From contig NZ_CP073084.1 in the NCBI RefSeq assembly GCF_018137985.1, forward strand, positions 992,001 to 1,056,000: DNA of 64,000 nucleotides, given 5' to 3'. The first letter of the stretch is position 1. The number at the start of each line of letters is the position of its first letter. Positions 29,395 through 37,965 of this stretch are shown piece after piece. Under the pieces are notes generated by a model. That model was given only the letters and a program-made list of their open reading frames with translations, was not told the DNA's origin and searched no databases. Made by a program: the position numbers and the translations under genes. This stretch comes from Streptococcus oriscaviae (GTDB lineage: Bacteria; Bacillota; Bacilli; Lactobacillales; Streptococcaceae).

Positions 29395-32300
29395 TTAAGC
29401 AGCTTCTTTCTTTTTCAAAAGAAGAAGTCCTGAAAGTGAAACAAGAATCATTGCTCCCAAATAGGCCATTGAATCCTCAACAGAACCCGTATGTGGCAAT
29501 TGGCTACTTGAGGCAGTTGCAATTTCTGCTGCTGCAACACGCTCACCTGTCACCAGAGAAAGAATTGGTGCTGGCGAAGTGACTTTGTCTGTCGGTGCTG
29601 AAACAGCGGTGTTCACGCTTTCTCCCTTAACAGTTGCCTGTGGCACAGAAGCCGCATTAGTGTAATCTGTTCCTGCTAGCAATTCTGCTTGGTTGCTAAA
29701 GCCGTCACCGTCTGTATCTGCCGACAAATCAAAGGCTGGTAGAGCATCAGCATAGGCCGCTTCCACCTTAGATGTCACAAGCGGTACAGAAGATGCGTCG
29801 GTGTAGTCAGTTCCCGCTAACAACTCTTCTTGGTTGCTAAAGCCGTCGCCGTCTGTATCGGCTGATAAATCAAAGGCTGGTGGGGCTTCCGTCAGAAGCG
29901 CTTCTACCTTAGATGTCACAAGCGGTACAGACGTTGAATCTGCATAGTCTGTTCCTGCTAACAATTCCTCTTGGTTGCTAAAGCCGTCGCCGTCCGCATC
30001 AGCTGACAAATCAAAGGCTGGAAGGACAGGCGCAGTTACTGAGCTGCCTTTTAGGTCAATATGACCTACAGGAGGAGCAACTGCTGTCGCCTCTTCGCCC
30101 TTAGCCGTCACAAGCGGTACAGATGTTGGATCTGCATAGTCTGTTCCTGCTAACAATTCCTCTTGGTTGCTAAAGCCATCGCCGTCTGTATCAACTGACA
30201 AATCAAAGGCTGGTGGAGCTTCTGTCGTGAGCGCTTCTCCCTTGCTAGTCAACGTCAGGTTGAGGAGATTGCGAACTGCTTTTTCTACTTCATAGGTTTG
30301 AGGAAGGTCAAGCGCTTGATAGCCAGCAGGCAATTCTACACGGATGGTGTAGGTTCCTTGGTTAATCAGACGCTCAAAAACTTCTGGTGCATAACGTGCA
30401 CGAGTCAATTCAATTTCTTCACCGTACTGATTGATGAGGAAAATCTTTGTCCCCTCTGGAGCAAGTCCACCAAAATCTGCCATAACTGGGTAGCGGACAA
30501 GTGGTGTTACACGGAAGGATACACCCAAGAGACTATTCTCCTCTGAAACAGTAAAGGTCTTAATGGTTGGCTCCCCATCAACTAGACGGGAAACATCCTT
30601 ATCTAGCAGATGCAACTCAACAGTGTAGGTACCGAACGGCAAGAGCTGCAGGTTGCTAAGCGGGCCGCCTGGTTTTACCAATTCTGCAATAACATTTCCA
30701 TCCGCATCACGAATCAGGTAGTTGTAACCGGTTGGGTGTTCTTCTCCTGTCTGGTCGTTGATCACTTGAACCACGACAATACCATGGTCGCTTGGGAGAT
30801 CTGCAAATTCTGCAAGGTTGGCACTCAGGACATTTCCGGCCAAATCTTCCACTGCATAGAAGAAGCTTGAAACATCCAAGTCACGCCCGAGAATATCCTT
30901 GCTTGGCAAGGTGTATACACCGTTTTCGTCCACCGGTACATAGATGCGTTTTGCCTGTGTCAAAACCTCTTTGAGCGGACGGCCGCTCGGTCCGATATTG
31001 TTCGGATCTTCCAATTCGATTGGGTTGCCATTTTCATCCTTGGTTGGGATGATGTAGTAGACCCGCTGACGGTAAATTGGCAGGCCGTAAGCAATTGGTG
31101 AACGTGGCTTAAAGGTCATATTGTCTACATCCAAAATACCGGTCGTGATGGCTGGACGCACTCGGCTTACCTGAATGGTAAATTCCATGGTTTGCAATTG
31201 GCTACCAGCCGTGGTTGGGAGGTAGGAAATCACATAGTGGTAGGTGCCATCTGGCACATCTTTTCCGTTGGCATCTTTTGCTTCCCAAATGGTTGTTTCT
31301 AAGAGGTGGGCACGAGGATTGGATTCTCTGCCAGCGTAGAAATTCTTACCACCTGAGATTGGTTCGCTAATCCATAGCGGATTGCTACGATCTGTGTCAT
31401 CAGCCTTGTAGACTGTCGCAGTCAGGTTACGGAAGTTCCGCAAGAAAACACCACGGAACATCAAGGCATCACGGTTGCCATCACCGTTTGGTGAAAGGGC
31501 AAGGATTGGTCGGCCTTGTTCATCGCGTTTAATAAGGAAATTGCCGTTTCCATCATCGAATGTTCCTAGAACAAGAGGCGATTGCACCCCGTGCTCACCA
31601 GTTTCGTGATTGAATTCGGCCTTGCTGGAAACAAGGGCAGTGTAGAAGTTTCTCTCATCTAGAGTCAGACTTCCATCTGCAGAAAAGCCATTTTCTGTAT
31701 AGAATGGCGTTTCTTGACCTGTAAAGTCATAGATAGATTTCTCAAGAACAGCCAAGTTTTGGAATTGACCGCGGAAACCAACAAACGGGATACTTACAAG
31801 GTCAATGCCTTCGACTGCATCAAGGAAACGGACAAATCCTTCAAGATAGTAGCCGTTTGGCATCAAGGACGTCAATTCAGATGCGAAGCTAGAGGCATCC
31901 AAACGAATGGTGATGGTCTTGCTAGACTGACCTGCCAGTATAATAGTTTCCCCTTCTACCTGAGCCAACTGGCGAGGCTTCAGGCTGAAGCGTCCGTCTT
32001 TGACTTCATCCGTATTGAGGTGGGTCAGATAGCGTACTGTCTGCTCCTTGTCAGAAGTATTCGTTAGAACCACCGTCACATCAAATTGGTCCTGGACATT
32101 TCCAAGAGAGATGCTTGGATAGTTTTCCAATCCTGTCACATAGAGAGAACTTGCAATCGCAGCAGGCACATCAATCAGCCCTGCCCCCTGCTGACGAGGA
32201 GAAACATAGGCATTAGAAGCCTGATCGAAGTGAGGACGAGCCGTACTCATCAAAACTTGTTTGATCCGCTCTTGCAGTTGTTCTGACGATAAATCTGGGT

Positions 32301-34026
32301 ATTTTTCAAGCAACGCTTTCTTAACCAAAGCAATAGCACCCGCCACATGAGGAGAAGCCATCGAGGTTCCGTTCATGCTAGCATACTTGCCATTGTTGAT
32401 ACTAGAGTAAATCGCGCCACCAGGTGCTGTTACATCTGGTTTCAATTCACCGTCTGCTGTCAAGCCCCAGCTGGTGAAGTCTGACATTTGATTGGCTTCT
32501 GGGTTGGGCAAAAGAGCTGTCTTTTTGTTAAAAACGAGCTTATAAACGCCCGCATCTGACTGAGCTGCTAATTCTTTACCTAGCTTCATCGGAATGAAGA
32601 TAGATGGAATGGCACGCGCATCGCGAGTCGTTACCGCCATTGAGAGGTCATTTCCAGTTTCAACGTTATTAAAAATAACTGCTCCCACAGCACCGTTTTT
32701 CTTCGCTGTTGCAATTTTGTCATTGAAAGAAATCGCGCCACGTTGGATAAGAGCCACTTTACCAGTCAATGCTTTGCCAGTAAAATCTTCTGGTTTTCCA
32801 AGGCCAACAAACACATACTCGTACTCCTTGCCAGCAACAAAATCTTGAGCAAGGCCGCTCGGCTTGGTAAAGGTTCCCAAACCATTGTCAAACTCTGGCT
32901 TATTCTCCATCCCAAGAACCTGAAAGACTTCTTTGGTAACGTGTGAGTTATTGTAAGAAGCCACAGCGATTGAGTCTTTGGCAGCCGCAGGAGAAGCGAC
33001 CAGTCCATAATCTGGATTGGCTACCAGAGGATTTCCTTGACCTTCGCCCCAAGCGGTATCATTTCCAGCCGCGATAACGACCGAAACCCCTTTTTTCTTG
33101 GCATCTTCAATTGCCTGATTCAGGGCGACGCTGGCATCAATCAGGGAACCAGCTGCCGAACCCAAACTAAGGTTGATAACATCTGCTCCCAATTTAACCG
33201 CGTCTTCAATAGCGCGGATGTAGAGGAAGGGTTGGGTACCACTGCCGCCTCCAAAATTATCTGAAAAGACACGCATGAACATGAGCTGAGCTTCTGGCGC
33301 AACCCCGACAATCTTAGAACCACTACTATCCTCTTGCGAAGGATTACCGGCTGCAATCCCTGCAACATGGGCTCCGTGAGAGGCTTCCTTGTTCTCTTTG
33401 ACTTCTGTGTTGGTATCCAGATAGTTGTAAACAAAGACAATTTTCTCATTTTGCCATTGGCCGTAGTTGATTCCCGCCGCTTCCTTTACAGCATTAAAAT
33501 CAGCTTCTGTCTTATACTTCGCCTTTTCTGGGTCAGTTAGACGAAAGGCATCGTGTTCAACGTCAATCCCAGAGTCCACGATAGCGACAACCATCCCCTC
33601 ACCTTTGTTCCCAGCTTCCCAAACTGTCGGAACATTGATAAGGGCATTGCTCTCATGAGAATAGGGTTCTTCAGTCGCTGCTTGACTAGACACCGATCCA
33701 GAAACTGTCGTTTCTGTACCAGTGGTCGTCGGCTGGTTTTCCGATGATGCAGGTTCTTCTGAAGAAAGTTCTGTCCCAGTAGCAGGACTGGTTTCATCAG
33801 TAAGAACTGTTCCATTTTCTGTATCTGTTGAACTAGGGCTTTCAACTTCTGCTGCCAGAGTCACTGTCGGAACTTCTGTCGTCAGACTGGATGTTGTTGT
33901 AACAGCATCTGCAGTCGTTGTTGTCTCTGTTGTCGCATGAACCGTTGCAAGTCCTACATTCATGGATACAAGTAGCGCTGCTAAGAATCCTAGCTTAGCA
34001 TAACCACCAAATCTATGATTGTTCAT
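29395..34026 (-). CDS. cell-wall-anchored subtilisin-like serine protease
   Basis: 1543 residues. A signal peptide (1 to about 31), a Ser/Thr/Glu-rich region to about 120, then an S8 protease domain with Asp151 (VAIVDSGID), His217 (SHGAHVAG), oxyanion Asn322 and Ser555 (GTSMASPHVAG). A PA-type insert lies at about 390-500. Fn3-like beta domains follow, as in C5a peptidase and PrtS-type proteinases. Four repeats with DTDGDGFSNQEELLAGTDY (calcium-binding, thrombospondin type 3-like) precede the sortase signal LPHTG (about 1510-1514), a membrane helix and a KKKEAA tail. A surface protease with a likely role in host-protein cleavage or virulence, as for S. suis SspA. Which named paralogue it is cannot be told. 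Confidence 0.92.
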   Translation of the reverse strand: MNNHRFGGYAKLGFLAALLVSMNVGLATVHATTETTTTADAVTTTSSLTTEVPTVTLAAEVESPSSTDTENGTVLTDETSPATGTELSSEEPASSENQPTTTGTETTVSGSVSSQAATEEPYSHESNALINVPTVWEAGNKGEGMVVAIVDSGIDVEHDAFRLTDPEKAKYKTEADFNAVKEAAGINYGQWQNEKIVFVYNYLDTNTEVKENKEASHGAHVAGIAAGNPSQEDSSGSKIVGVAPEAQLMFMRVFSDNFGGGSGTQPFLYIRAIEDAVKLGADVINLSLGSAAGSLIDASVALNQAIEDAKKKGVSVVIAAGNDTAWGEGQGNPLVANPDYGLVASPAAAKDSIAVASYNNSHVTKEVFQVLGMENKPEFDNGLGTFTKPSGLAQDFVAGKEYEYVFVGLGKPEDFTGKALTGKVALIQRGAISFNDKIATAKKNGAVGAVIFNNVETGNDLSMAVTTRDARAIPSIFIPMKLGKELAAQSDAGVYKLVFNKKTALLPNPEANQMSDFTSWGLTADGELKPDVTAPGGAIYSSINNGKYASMNGTSMASPHVAGAIALVKKALLEKYPDLSSEQLQERIKQVLMSTARPHFDQASNAYVSPRQQGAGLIDVPAAIASSLYVTGLENYPSISLGNVQDQFDVTVVLTNTSDKEQTVRYLTHLNTDEVKDGRFSLKPRQLAQVEGETIILAGQSSKTITIRLDASSFASELTSLMPNGYYLEGFVRFLDAVEGIDLVSIPFVGFRGQFQNLAVLEKSIYDFTGQETPFYTENGFSADGSLTLDERNFYTALVSSKAEFNHETGEHGVQSPLVLGTFDDGNGNFLIKRDEQGRPILALSPNGDGNRDALMFRGVFLRNFRNLTATVYKADDTDRSNPLWISEPISGGKNFYAGRESNPRAHLLETTIWEAKDANGKDVPDGTYHYVISYLPTTAGSQLQTMEFTIQVSRVRPAITTGILDVDNMTFKPRSPIAYGLPIYRQRVYYIIPTKDENGNPIELEDPNNIGPSGRPLKEVLTQAKRIYVPVDENGVYTLPSKDILGRDLDVSSFFYAVEDLAGNVLSANLAEFADLPSDHGIVVVQVINDQTGEEHPTGYNYLIRDADGNVIAELVKPGGPLSNLQLLPFGTYTVELHLLDKDVSRLVDGEPTIKTFTVSEENSLLGVSFRVTPLVRYPVMADFGGLAPEGTKIFLINQYGEEIELTRARYAPEVFERLINQGTYTIRVELPAGYQALDLPQTYEVEKAVRNLLNLTLTSKGEALTTEAPPAFDLSVDTDGDGFSNQEELLAGTDYADPTSVPLVTAKGEEATAVAPPVGHIDLKGSSVTAPVLPAFDLSADADGDGFSNQEELLAGTDYADSTSVPLVTSKVEALLTEAPPAFDLSADTDGDGFSNQEELLAGTDYTDASSVPLVTSKVEAAYADALPAFDLSADTDGDGFSNQAELLAGTDYTNAASVPQATVKGESVNTAVSAPTDKVTSPAPILSLVTGERVAAAEIATASSSQLPHTGSVEDSMAYLGAMILVSLSGLLLLKKKEAA
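29683..30205 (-). repeat. four calcium-binding repeats coded within the protease gene
   Basis: Four copies of a segment coding DLS(V/A)D(T/A)DGDGFSNQ(E/A)ELLAGTDY, with centres near 29710, 29840, 29980 and 30175, nearly identical in DNA. Spacing between copies is irregular: the unit nearest the catalytic domain is followed by an extra 30-residue linker. Copy number could vary by recombination. Confidence 0.85.
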
Positions 34027-34215
34027 AGACCATAACCTCCCTGATAATTTTTTGATTATTTTAACAATAATACAAGAACCAGTATACCATGAAAGCGCCT
34101 ATCAAACAATCTAAATATTCTGATTATTGAATAAAAAGCAAACGTTGTATCTCTTATTGGCTATTTTGGGTCGAAAAACACCTGCCCATCAGAACAAAAT
34201 AAAGAAAAGAAAAAG
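34027..34215. other. upstream region of the protease gene, AT-rich
   Basis: Holds the GGGAGG ribosome site of the protease gene (34036-34041 region). It has no convincing gene; a promoter is expected but no clean -35/-10 pair is seen. Confidence 0.4.
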
Positions 34216-34246
34216 AAAAAATCCGACATTTTGCCGGAATTTTCCA
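34216..34246 (-). terminator. terminator behind the short Pht gene
   Basis: On the minus strand TCCGGCA-AAA-TGTCGGA followed by TTTTTTC. Its presence argues that the gene ends here naturally. Confidence 0.7.
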
Positions 34247-34264
34247 AACACAAGTTCTTGTTTG

Positions 34265-34753
34265 TTAGCCCTCATTCTTTTGGTCTTCTATCTCTTGCTT
34301 GGTTCGAACAGTATCACGATGAGATGGGTCGTTCAAATAGAGATAATAAGTCCCCTCCACTTTAATAATGTAGCCGTTTTGAACTTCCTGAACAATATGT
34401 TCCTCATTAAGCACATATTCCGCATCCGTCATCAACAACTCTTCACTGAAAATCGAATCATAAGGAAGGCTACCGTTATAGTAATGATAATGATCCCCGT
34501 GTGAGGTAACATACCCCTGGTCGTTTATGCTCACGACAATCTGCTCTGCATCAATCTTCTCTTTTGCGGATATTTCATCTGGGGTCAGCTCCTCTGTCTG
34601 AGAGGACTGGCTGGCACTAGACTTTTCTGGTTCAACATAGGCTACCCGGTTCTTTGTTTCTTCCATTGACTGGTAGCTAATCAAGTGATACGCATAAAGA
34701 CTCAAGCCCACCAGCAGGGTTGCTGCGGCGCCGATTAACAGTTTCTTCTTCAT
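34265..34753 (-). CDS. short histidine-triad (Pht-like) surface protein
   Basis: 162 residues: an N-terminal hydrophobic signal (3-27), a linker with LTPDEISAKEKIDAEQIVVSI (part of the Pht signature), one zinc-binding triad SHGDHYHYYNG, and the conserved PYDSIFSEELLM and VEGTYYLYL regions. Pneumococcal Pht proteins are about 800 residues with five or six triads; this one stops after the first unit (TKQEIEDQKNEG) and has its own terminator. No lipobox Cys. It follows adcAII by 9 bases, the usual zinc scavenging pairing, and shares its AdcR-controlled promoter. Confidence 0.85.
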   Translation of the reverse strand: MKKKLLIGAAATLLVGLSLYAYHLISYQSMEETKNRVAYVEPEKSSASQSSQTEELTPDEISAKEKIDAEQIVVSINDQGYVTSHGDHYHYYNGSLPYDSIFSEELLMTDAEYVLNEEHIVQEVQNGYIIKVEGTYYLYLNDPSHRDTVRTKQEIEDQKNEG

Positions 34754-34762
34754 CTTTTCCTC

Positions 34763-35686
34763 CTATTTACTTAGCTCTTTTACCAGCGTTTCCAGCACAC
34801 CTTCCAAATTTTCCAAATAGGTCAGATTATTGGCGGGGTCAGCCTCCAATGGATCCAACACTTGTAGGCGCACTCCGGTGGAGCTGGCTAGGGATTGTGC
34901 TAATTTTTCAGAAACGCCACGTTCTGTAAAAATGGTCTTCACCTGATAGCGATCCACAAAATCCTTAATCTCAGCCAGCCTACGGGGACTAGGTTCTTCC
35001 TCAGAAACGCCCGCTATCCCTAGCTGTGTCAGCCCAAAACGTCGGGCTAGATAGGAAAAGGCTGTGTGTTGAGTGACAAAGGTTTTGGTTTTGGCTTGAG
35101 CAAAAAGTGGCTGATATCTGGCTACCAAACTCTCGGCTCTTGCTTTCAAATCCGCAGCATTTCTACGATAACTCTCTTCGTTGCTCGGATCCAGTTGTGC
35201 TAAGAGTTCTGCGATTTTCTCCGCCTCTTCTCCCACCAAGCTAGGGTCCAACCAGGTATGAGGATCATAGAGATTGGACTCATCCATCCCTTCTGCTACC
35301 TCTACCTCTTCCAAGCCAGCAACACGGGACAAAGCCATGCCCTCTGTTGCCTCTAGCACTCGAACGGTTGAGCCTTCCAAGTTTGGATCCAAACGACCCG
35401 CCCATGACTCCAAGATATGGGAATGATAAATAAAAGCATCCGCATCATAAATTGCCCGAATATCACTTGCTGACGGCTCAAATGAATGGATTCCTGTGCC
35501 TGAACGAATCATCCGTACATCGTTCAGATTACCCGACACTTCCTTAACCATCGAATAAACAGGATAAAAACTGGTTACAATCCGCAACCCTGAATCTAGT
35601 TCTTCTTTCTGCTCTATTGTTTGACAAGCAGCCAACAACAACAAACTAAAACCTGCCACAATGAGCCTGCATATGCCTTGTTTCAT
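34763..35686 (-). CDS. adcA2: zinc-binding lipoprotein AdcAII/Lmb
   Basis: 307 residues, lipobox LAAC, cluster A-I/ZnuA family. Candidate zinc ligands: His in GTGIHSFEPSA, His in DPHTWLDPSLV, His in TQHTAFSYLA and Glu in FTERGVSEK. There is no His-rich loop, as in AdcAII/Lmb. It delivers zinc to the Adc ABC transporter encoded elsewhere, and Lmb homologues are reported as laminin adhesins. Two AdcR boxes overlap its promoter. Confidence 0.9.
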   Translation of the reverse strand: MKQGICRLIVAGFSLLLLAACQTIEQKEELDSGLRIVTSFYPVYSMVKEVSGNLNDVRMIRSGTGIHSFEPSASDIRAIYDADAFIYHSHILESWAGRLDPNLEGSTVRVLEATEGMALSRVAGLEEVEVAEGMDESNLYDPHTWLDPSLVGEEAEKIAELLAQLDPSNEESYRRNAADLKARAESLVARYQPLFAQAKTKTFVTQHTAFSYLARRFGLTQLGIAGVSEEEPSPRRLAEIKDFVDRYQVKTIFTERGVSEKLAQSLASSTGVRLQVLDPLEADPANNLTYLENLEGVLETLVKELSK

Positions 35687-35703
35687 TTTTTCTCCTTTTC
35701 AGA

Positions 35704-35743
35704 TTAACCAGTTAACTATACCACTTAACTATTAACCAGTCAA
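35704..35743 (-). promoter_or_regulatory. adcAII promoter with two AdcR boxes
   Basis: -35 TTGACT (35738-35743), 17 bases, -10 TATAGT (35715-35720) on the minus strand. TTAACCAGTTAA (35704-35715) matches the AdcR consensus TTAACNRGTTAA exactly, and TTAACCAGTCAA (35732-35743) has one change and covers the -35. Zinc-loaded AdcR should repress. Confidence 0.85.
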
Positions 35744-35827
35744 GTTTTTTGAGAAAAAATTGCTAAATCTCTTCTTCACTTGAATGTCTTGGAAAAATGC
35801 TAGTTAATCTGAACAAGCCACTAGCAA

Positions 35828-35860
35828 AAAAGAACAGCCCCTTTCGGAACTGTTCCTTTC
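35828..35860 (-). terminator. trigger factor terminator
   Basis: On the minus strand AAAGGAACAGTTCC...GGGGCTGTTCTTTTTT. GAACAG pairs with CTGTTC. Confidence 0.8.
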
Positions 35861-35873
35861 ATCATGGTTCGAT

Positions 35874-37157
35874 TTATTTCACACTAGCTGTGCTTGTGAT
35901 CACATCAACAGCTTTCTTCACAGCGATGTCGTGTTTGAGCATTTCTGGAGAAAGAAGGGTACGAACTTGTGCCACTTCCATCTTGTAAGTTGCTGCCAAG
36001 TCTTCGATTTCCTTGTTGATTTCTTCTTCTGTTGCTTCAAAACCTTCTGCTTTTGCTACTGCTTCAACAACCAAGTTGGTCTTAGTACGTTTTGCTGCAT
36101 CCGCTTCGTATTGCTTGTGAAGGTCTTCTTTTGTAGTACCAGTGATTTGGAAGTACATGTCTGGTGAAATACCTTGTTGCTGCATGCCACCCAAGAATTC
36201 ATTCATCGCACGATGTACTTCTTCGTGAATCATTTCTTCTGGAAGATCTACGATTTCAGCATTTTCTACTGCCAATTCAAGCGTTGCTGATTCTACCGCA
36301 TCTTCATAAGCTGCTTCTTTTGCTGCTTCTAACTCTTTGCGGTACTTCGCTTTCAACTCATCCAATGTTTCTACTTCTTCATCGATGTCTTTTGCCAACT
36401 CGTCGTCAAGCGCAGGAACTACTTTTGCTTTTACTTCATGGATTTTTGTCACGAAGAGGGCTGGCTTACCTGCAAGATCAGTTGCTTGATAGTCTTCTGG
36501 GAAGGTTACTTCAACGTTTACTTCTTCACCAGCTGCATGACCAACCAACTGTGCTTCAAAACCTGGGATAAATTGACCTGAACCAAGTCCAAGTGAGAAA
36601 TTCTCACCTTTTCCACCGTCAAATTCAACACCATCAACAGAGCCAACAAAGTCGATAACCACGGTGTCGCCTTCTGCTGCTGGCCCTTCTTTGAGGGTCA
36701 ACTCAGCCAAGTTGTTACGCTCGCGCTCGATTTTCGCATCAACTTCTTCATCAGATACTTCTTTGGTTGCTTCTACTGAAACTGTCAGGTTCTTGTAGTC
36801 ACCCAATTTTACTTCAGGTTTGGTAACTACTTCAGCAGTAATCACCCAGTCTTGACCTTTTTCCATTGATACAACATCAATTTTTGGCTGTGCAACCACT
36901 TCAAGTCCAGCTTCTGCTACCGCTGCTTCATAAGCGTTTGGCAAGAGAGCATTCACTACATCCTGATAAAGAGCTTCTTCACCAAATTTTTGGTTGAAGA
37001 CAGCGCGTGGCAGGTGACCTTTACGGAAACCTGGAAGGTTGATATCTTTCTTAACTTTGTTGAAAACGCGATCCAATTCTGGTTTGATAGCGTCTTGAGC
37101 GATTGTAAACGTCAAAACACCACGGTTGGTTTCTTTTGATTCAAATGATACTGACAT
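35874..37157 (-). CDS. tig: trigger factor (ribosome-bound prolyl isomerase)
   Basis: 427 residues from the ATG at 37157 with AAGGAG 9 bases upstream; a longer frame to 37214 has no site. The ribosome-binding loop [17 protein letters not shown] (GFRxGxxP) at about 40-56, a central FKBP-type domain with [19 protein letters not shown], and a long helical C-terminal chaperone domain are visible. In streptococci (RopA) it also aids secretion and maturation of surface proteases. Confidence 0.95.
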   Translation of the reverse strand: MSVSFESKETNRGVLTFTIAQDAIKPELDRVFNKVKKDINLPGFRKGHLPRAVFNQKFGEEALYQDVVNALLPNAYEAAVAEAGLEVVAQPKIDVVSMEKGQDWVITAEVVTKPEVKLGDYKNLTVSVEATKEVSDEEVDAKIERERNNLAELTLKEGPAAEGDTVVIDFVGSVDGVEFDGGKGENFSLGLGSGQFIPGFEAQLVGHAAGEEVNVEVTFPEDYQATDLAGKPALFVTKIHEVKAKVVPALDDELAKDIDEEVETLDELKAKYRKELEAAKEAAYEDAVESATLELAVENAEIVDLPEEMIHEEVHRAMNEFLGGMQQQGISPDMYFQITGTTKEDLHKQYEADAAKRTKTNLVVEAVAKAEGFEATEEEINKEIEDLAATYKMEVAQVRTLLSPEMLKHDIAVKKAVDVITSTASVK

Positions 37158-37301
37158 TCCGTCATACTCCTTAAAATTTTTTTGCATACTCTTTATTATA
37201 TCACAAAAGCCCACGTTTTCAACGATTTTATGACTCCCTTTTTGGGAAAGGGCAGAGTACTAGTTTCTTAGTACTAAGTCATTTACTTGGAATAAAACAA
37301 A

Positions 37302-37631
37302 TCATTCATCCTCCTTTTCCCGATAGGCTTCTTCTAGTTCATACTCAAAGCGTTTCTTTTCAACCTGCCGCTGCTCGTCAAGGAGATCGTGTTCTGTCAT
37401 GGTATCGCGATAGAAGATGTCTACCCTGTCTTGCAACTGATAGACAAAATGATGACTATCTTGAGGAATCTCTTCTCCTCGATAAGCATCGTAGATTTGG
37501 TCAATTAAAAAATCGGTTCTCATCCGAAAGTGACGCTGAAAATCTTCCAAACCATCTTCAATCTGTTTAAACATGCGCTGTCTGCTATCATAGGCTGCTT
37601 CCATAGCTTGAAGTTTTTTATAATCAACCAT
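37302..37631 (-). CDS. small helical protein, likely T7SS toxin partner (TlaA2-like)
   Basis: 109 residues, almost wholly charged helix with no signal peptide (DYKKLQAMEAAYDSRQRMFKQ, VEKKRFEYELEEAYREKEDE in part). It resembles in size and character the small helical accessory proteins (Lap or TlaA type) that bind the targeting domain of type VII substrates. It follows its sister gene by 10 bases in the lipase operon. No family signature can be proved by eye; the role rests on context. Confidence 0.6.
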   Translation of the reverse strand: MVDYKKLQAMEAAYDSRQRMFKQIEDGLEDFQRHFRMRTDFLIDQIYDAYRGEEIPQDSHHFVYQLQDRVDIFYRDTMTEHDLLDEQRQVEKKRFEYELEEAYREKEDE

Positions 37632-37641
37632 TCCCTTCCTC

Positions 37642-37950
37642 CTAAGGGGTAATCGGATTTTTCAACACCGGTTTCTTCATCTCTTGCTTCAGGTATTCTT
37701 GGGCTCTGTCCGCAGCGGCTCCTTCAAACCCTTCTTGGATGTTTGCTACAAAGGTTCTCGATACATAGTCTTTCATCTTCCTTGCTTCCTCCTCCAATGA
37801 CAGACTTAGTTGGATTCCCTTCACTATGCACTGTTGTTGCTTTGCCTGAGCCACAGCTTGAACGGCAATCCTTTCTTGTATTTTCATCTGCTGGATGAAG
37901 TATTCTTCATATCGACTAAACCAGCTGTTGTAATTATCATATCCATTCAT
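37642..37950 (-). CDS. small helical protein, likely T7SS toxin partner (TlaA1-like)
   Basis: 102 residues, helical, with no signal peptide. The segment GFEGAAADRAQEYL resembles the turn-and-helix after the WxG/LxG motif of WXG100 and Lap proteins. It lies 15 bases after the lipase toxin gene and before the second partner. In Staphylococcus aureus two such partners are needed for type VII export of the lipase TslA. Function here is inferred. Confidence 0.6.
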   Translation of the reverse strand: MNGYDNYNSWFSRYEEYFIQQMKIQERIAVQAVAQAKQQQCIVKGIQLSLSLEEEARKMKDYVSRTFVANIQEGFEGAAADRAQEYLKQEMKKPVLKNPITP

Positions 37951-37965
37951 TTATAACCTTTCTCC

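Noticed and set aside
29683..30205. Regularly spaced repeats that might be read as a CRISPR array
   Set aside because: The repeats are in frame, code for calcium-binding units and have uneven spacing; no cas genes are near.
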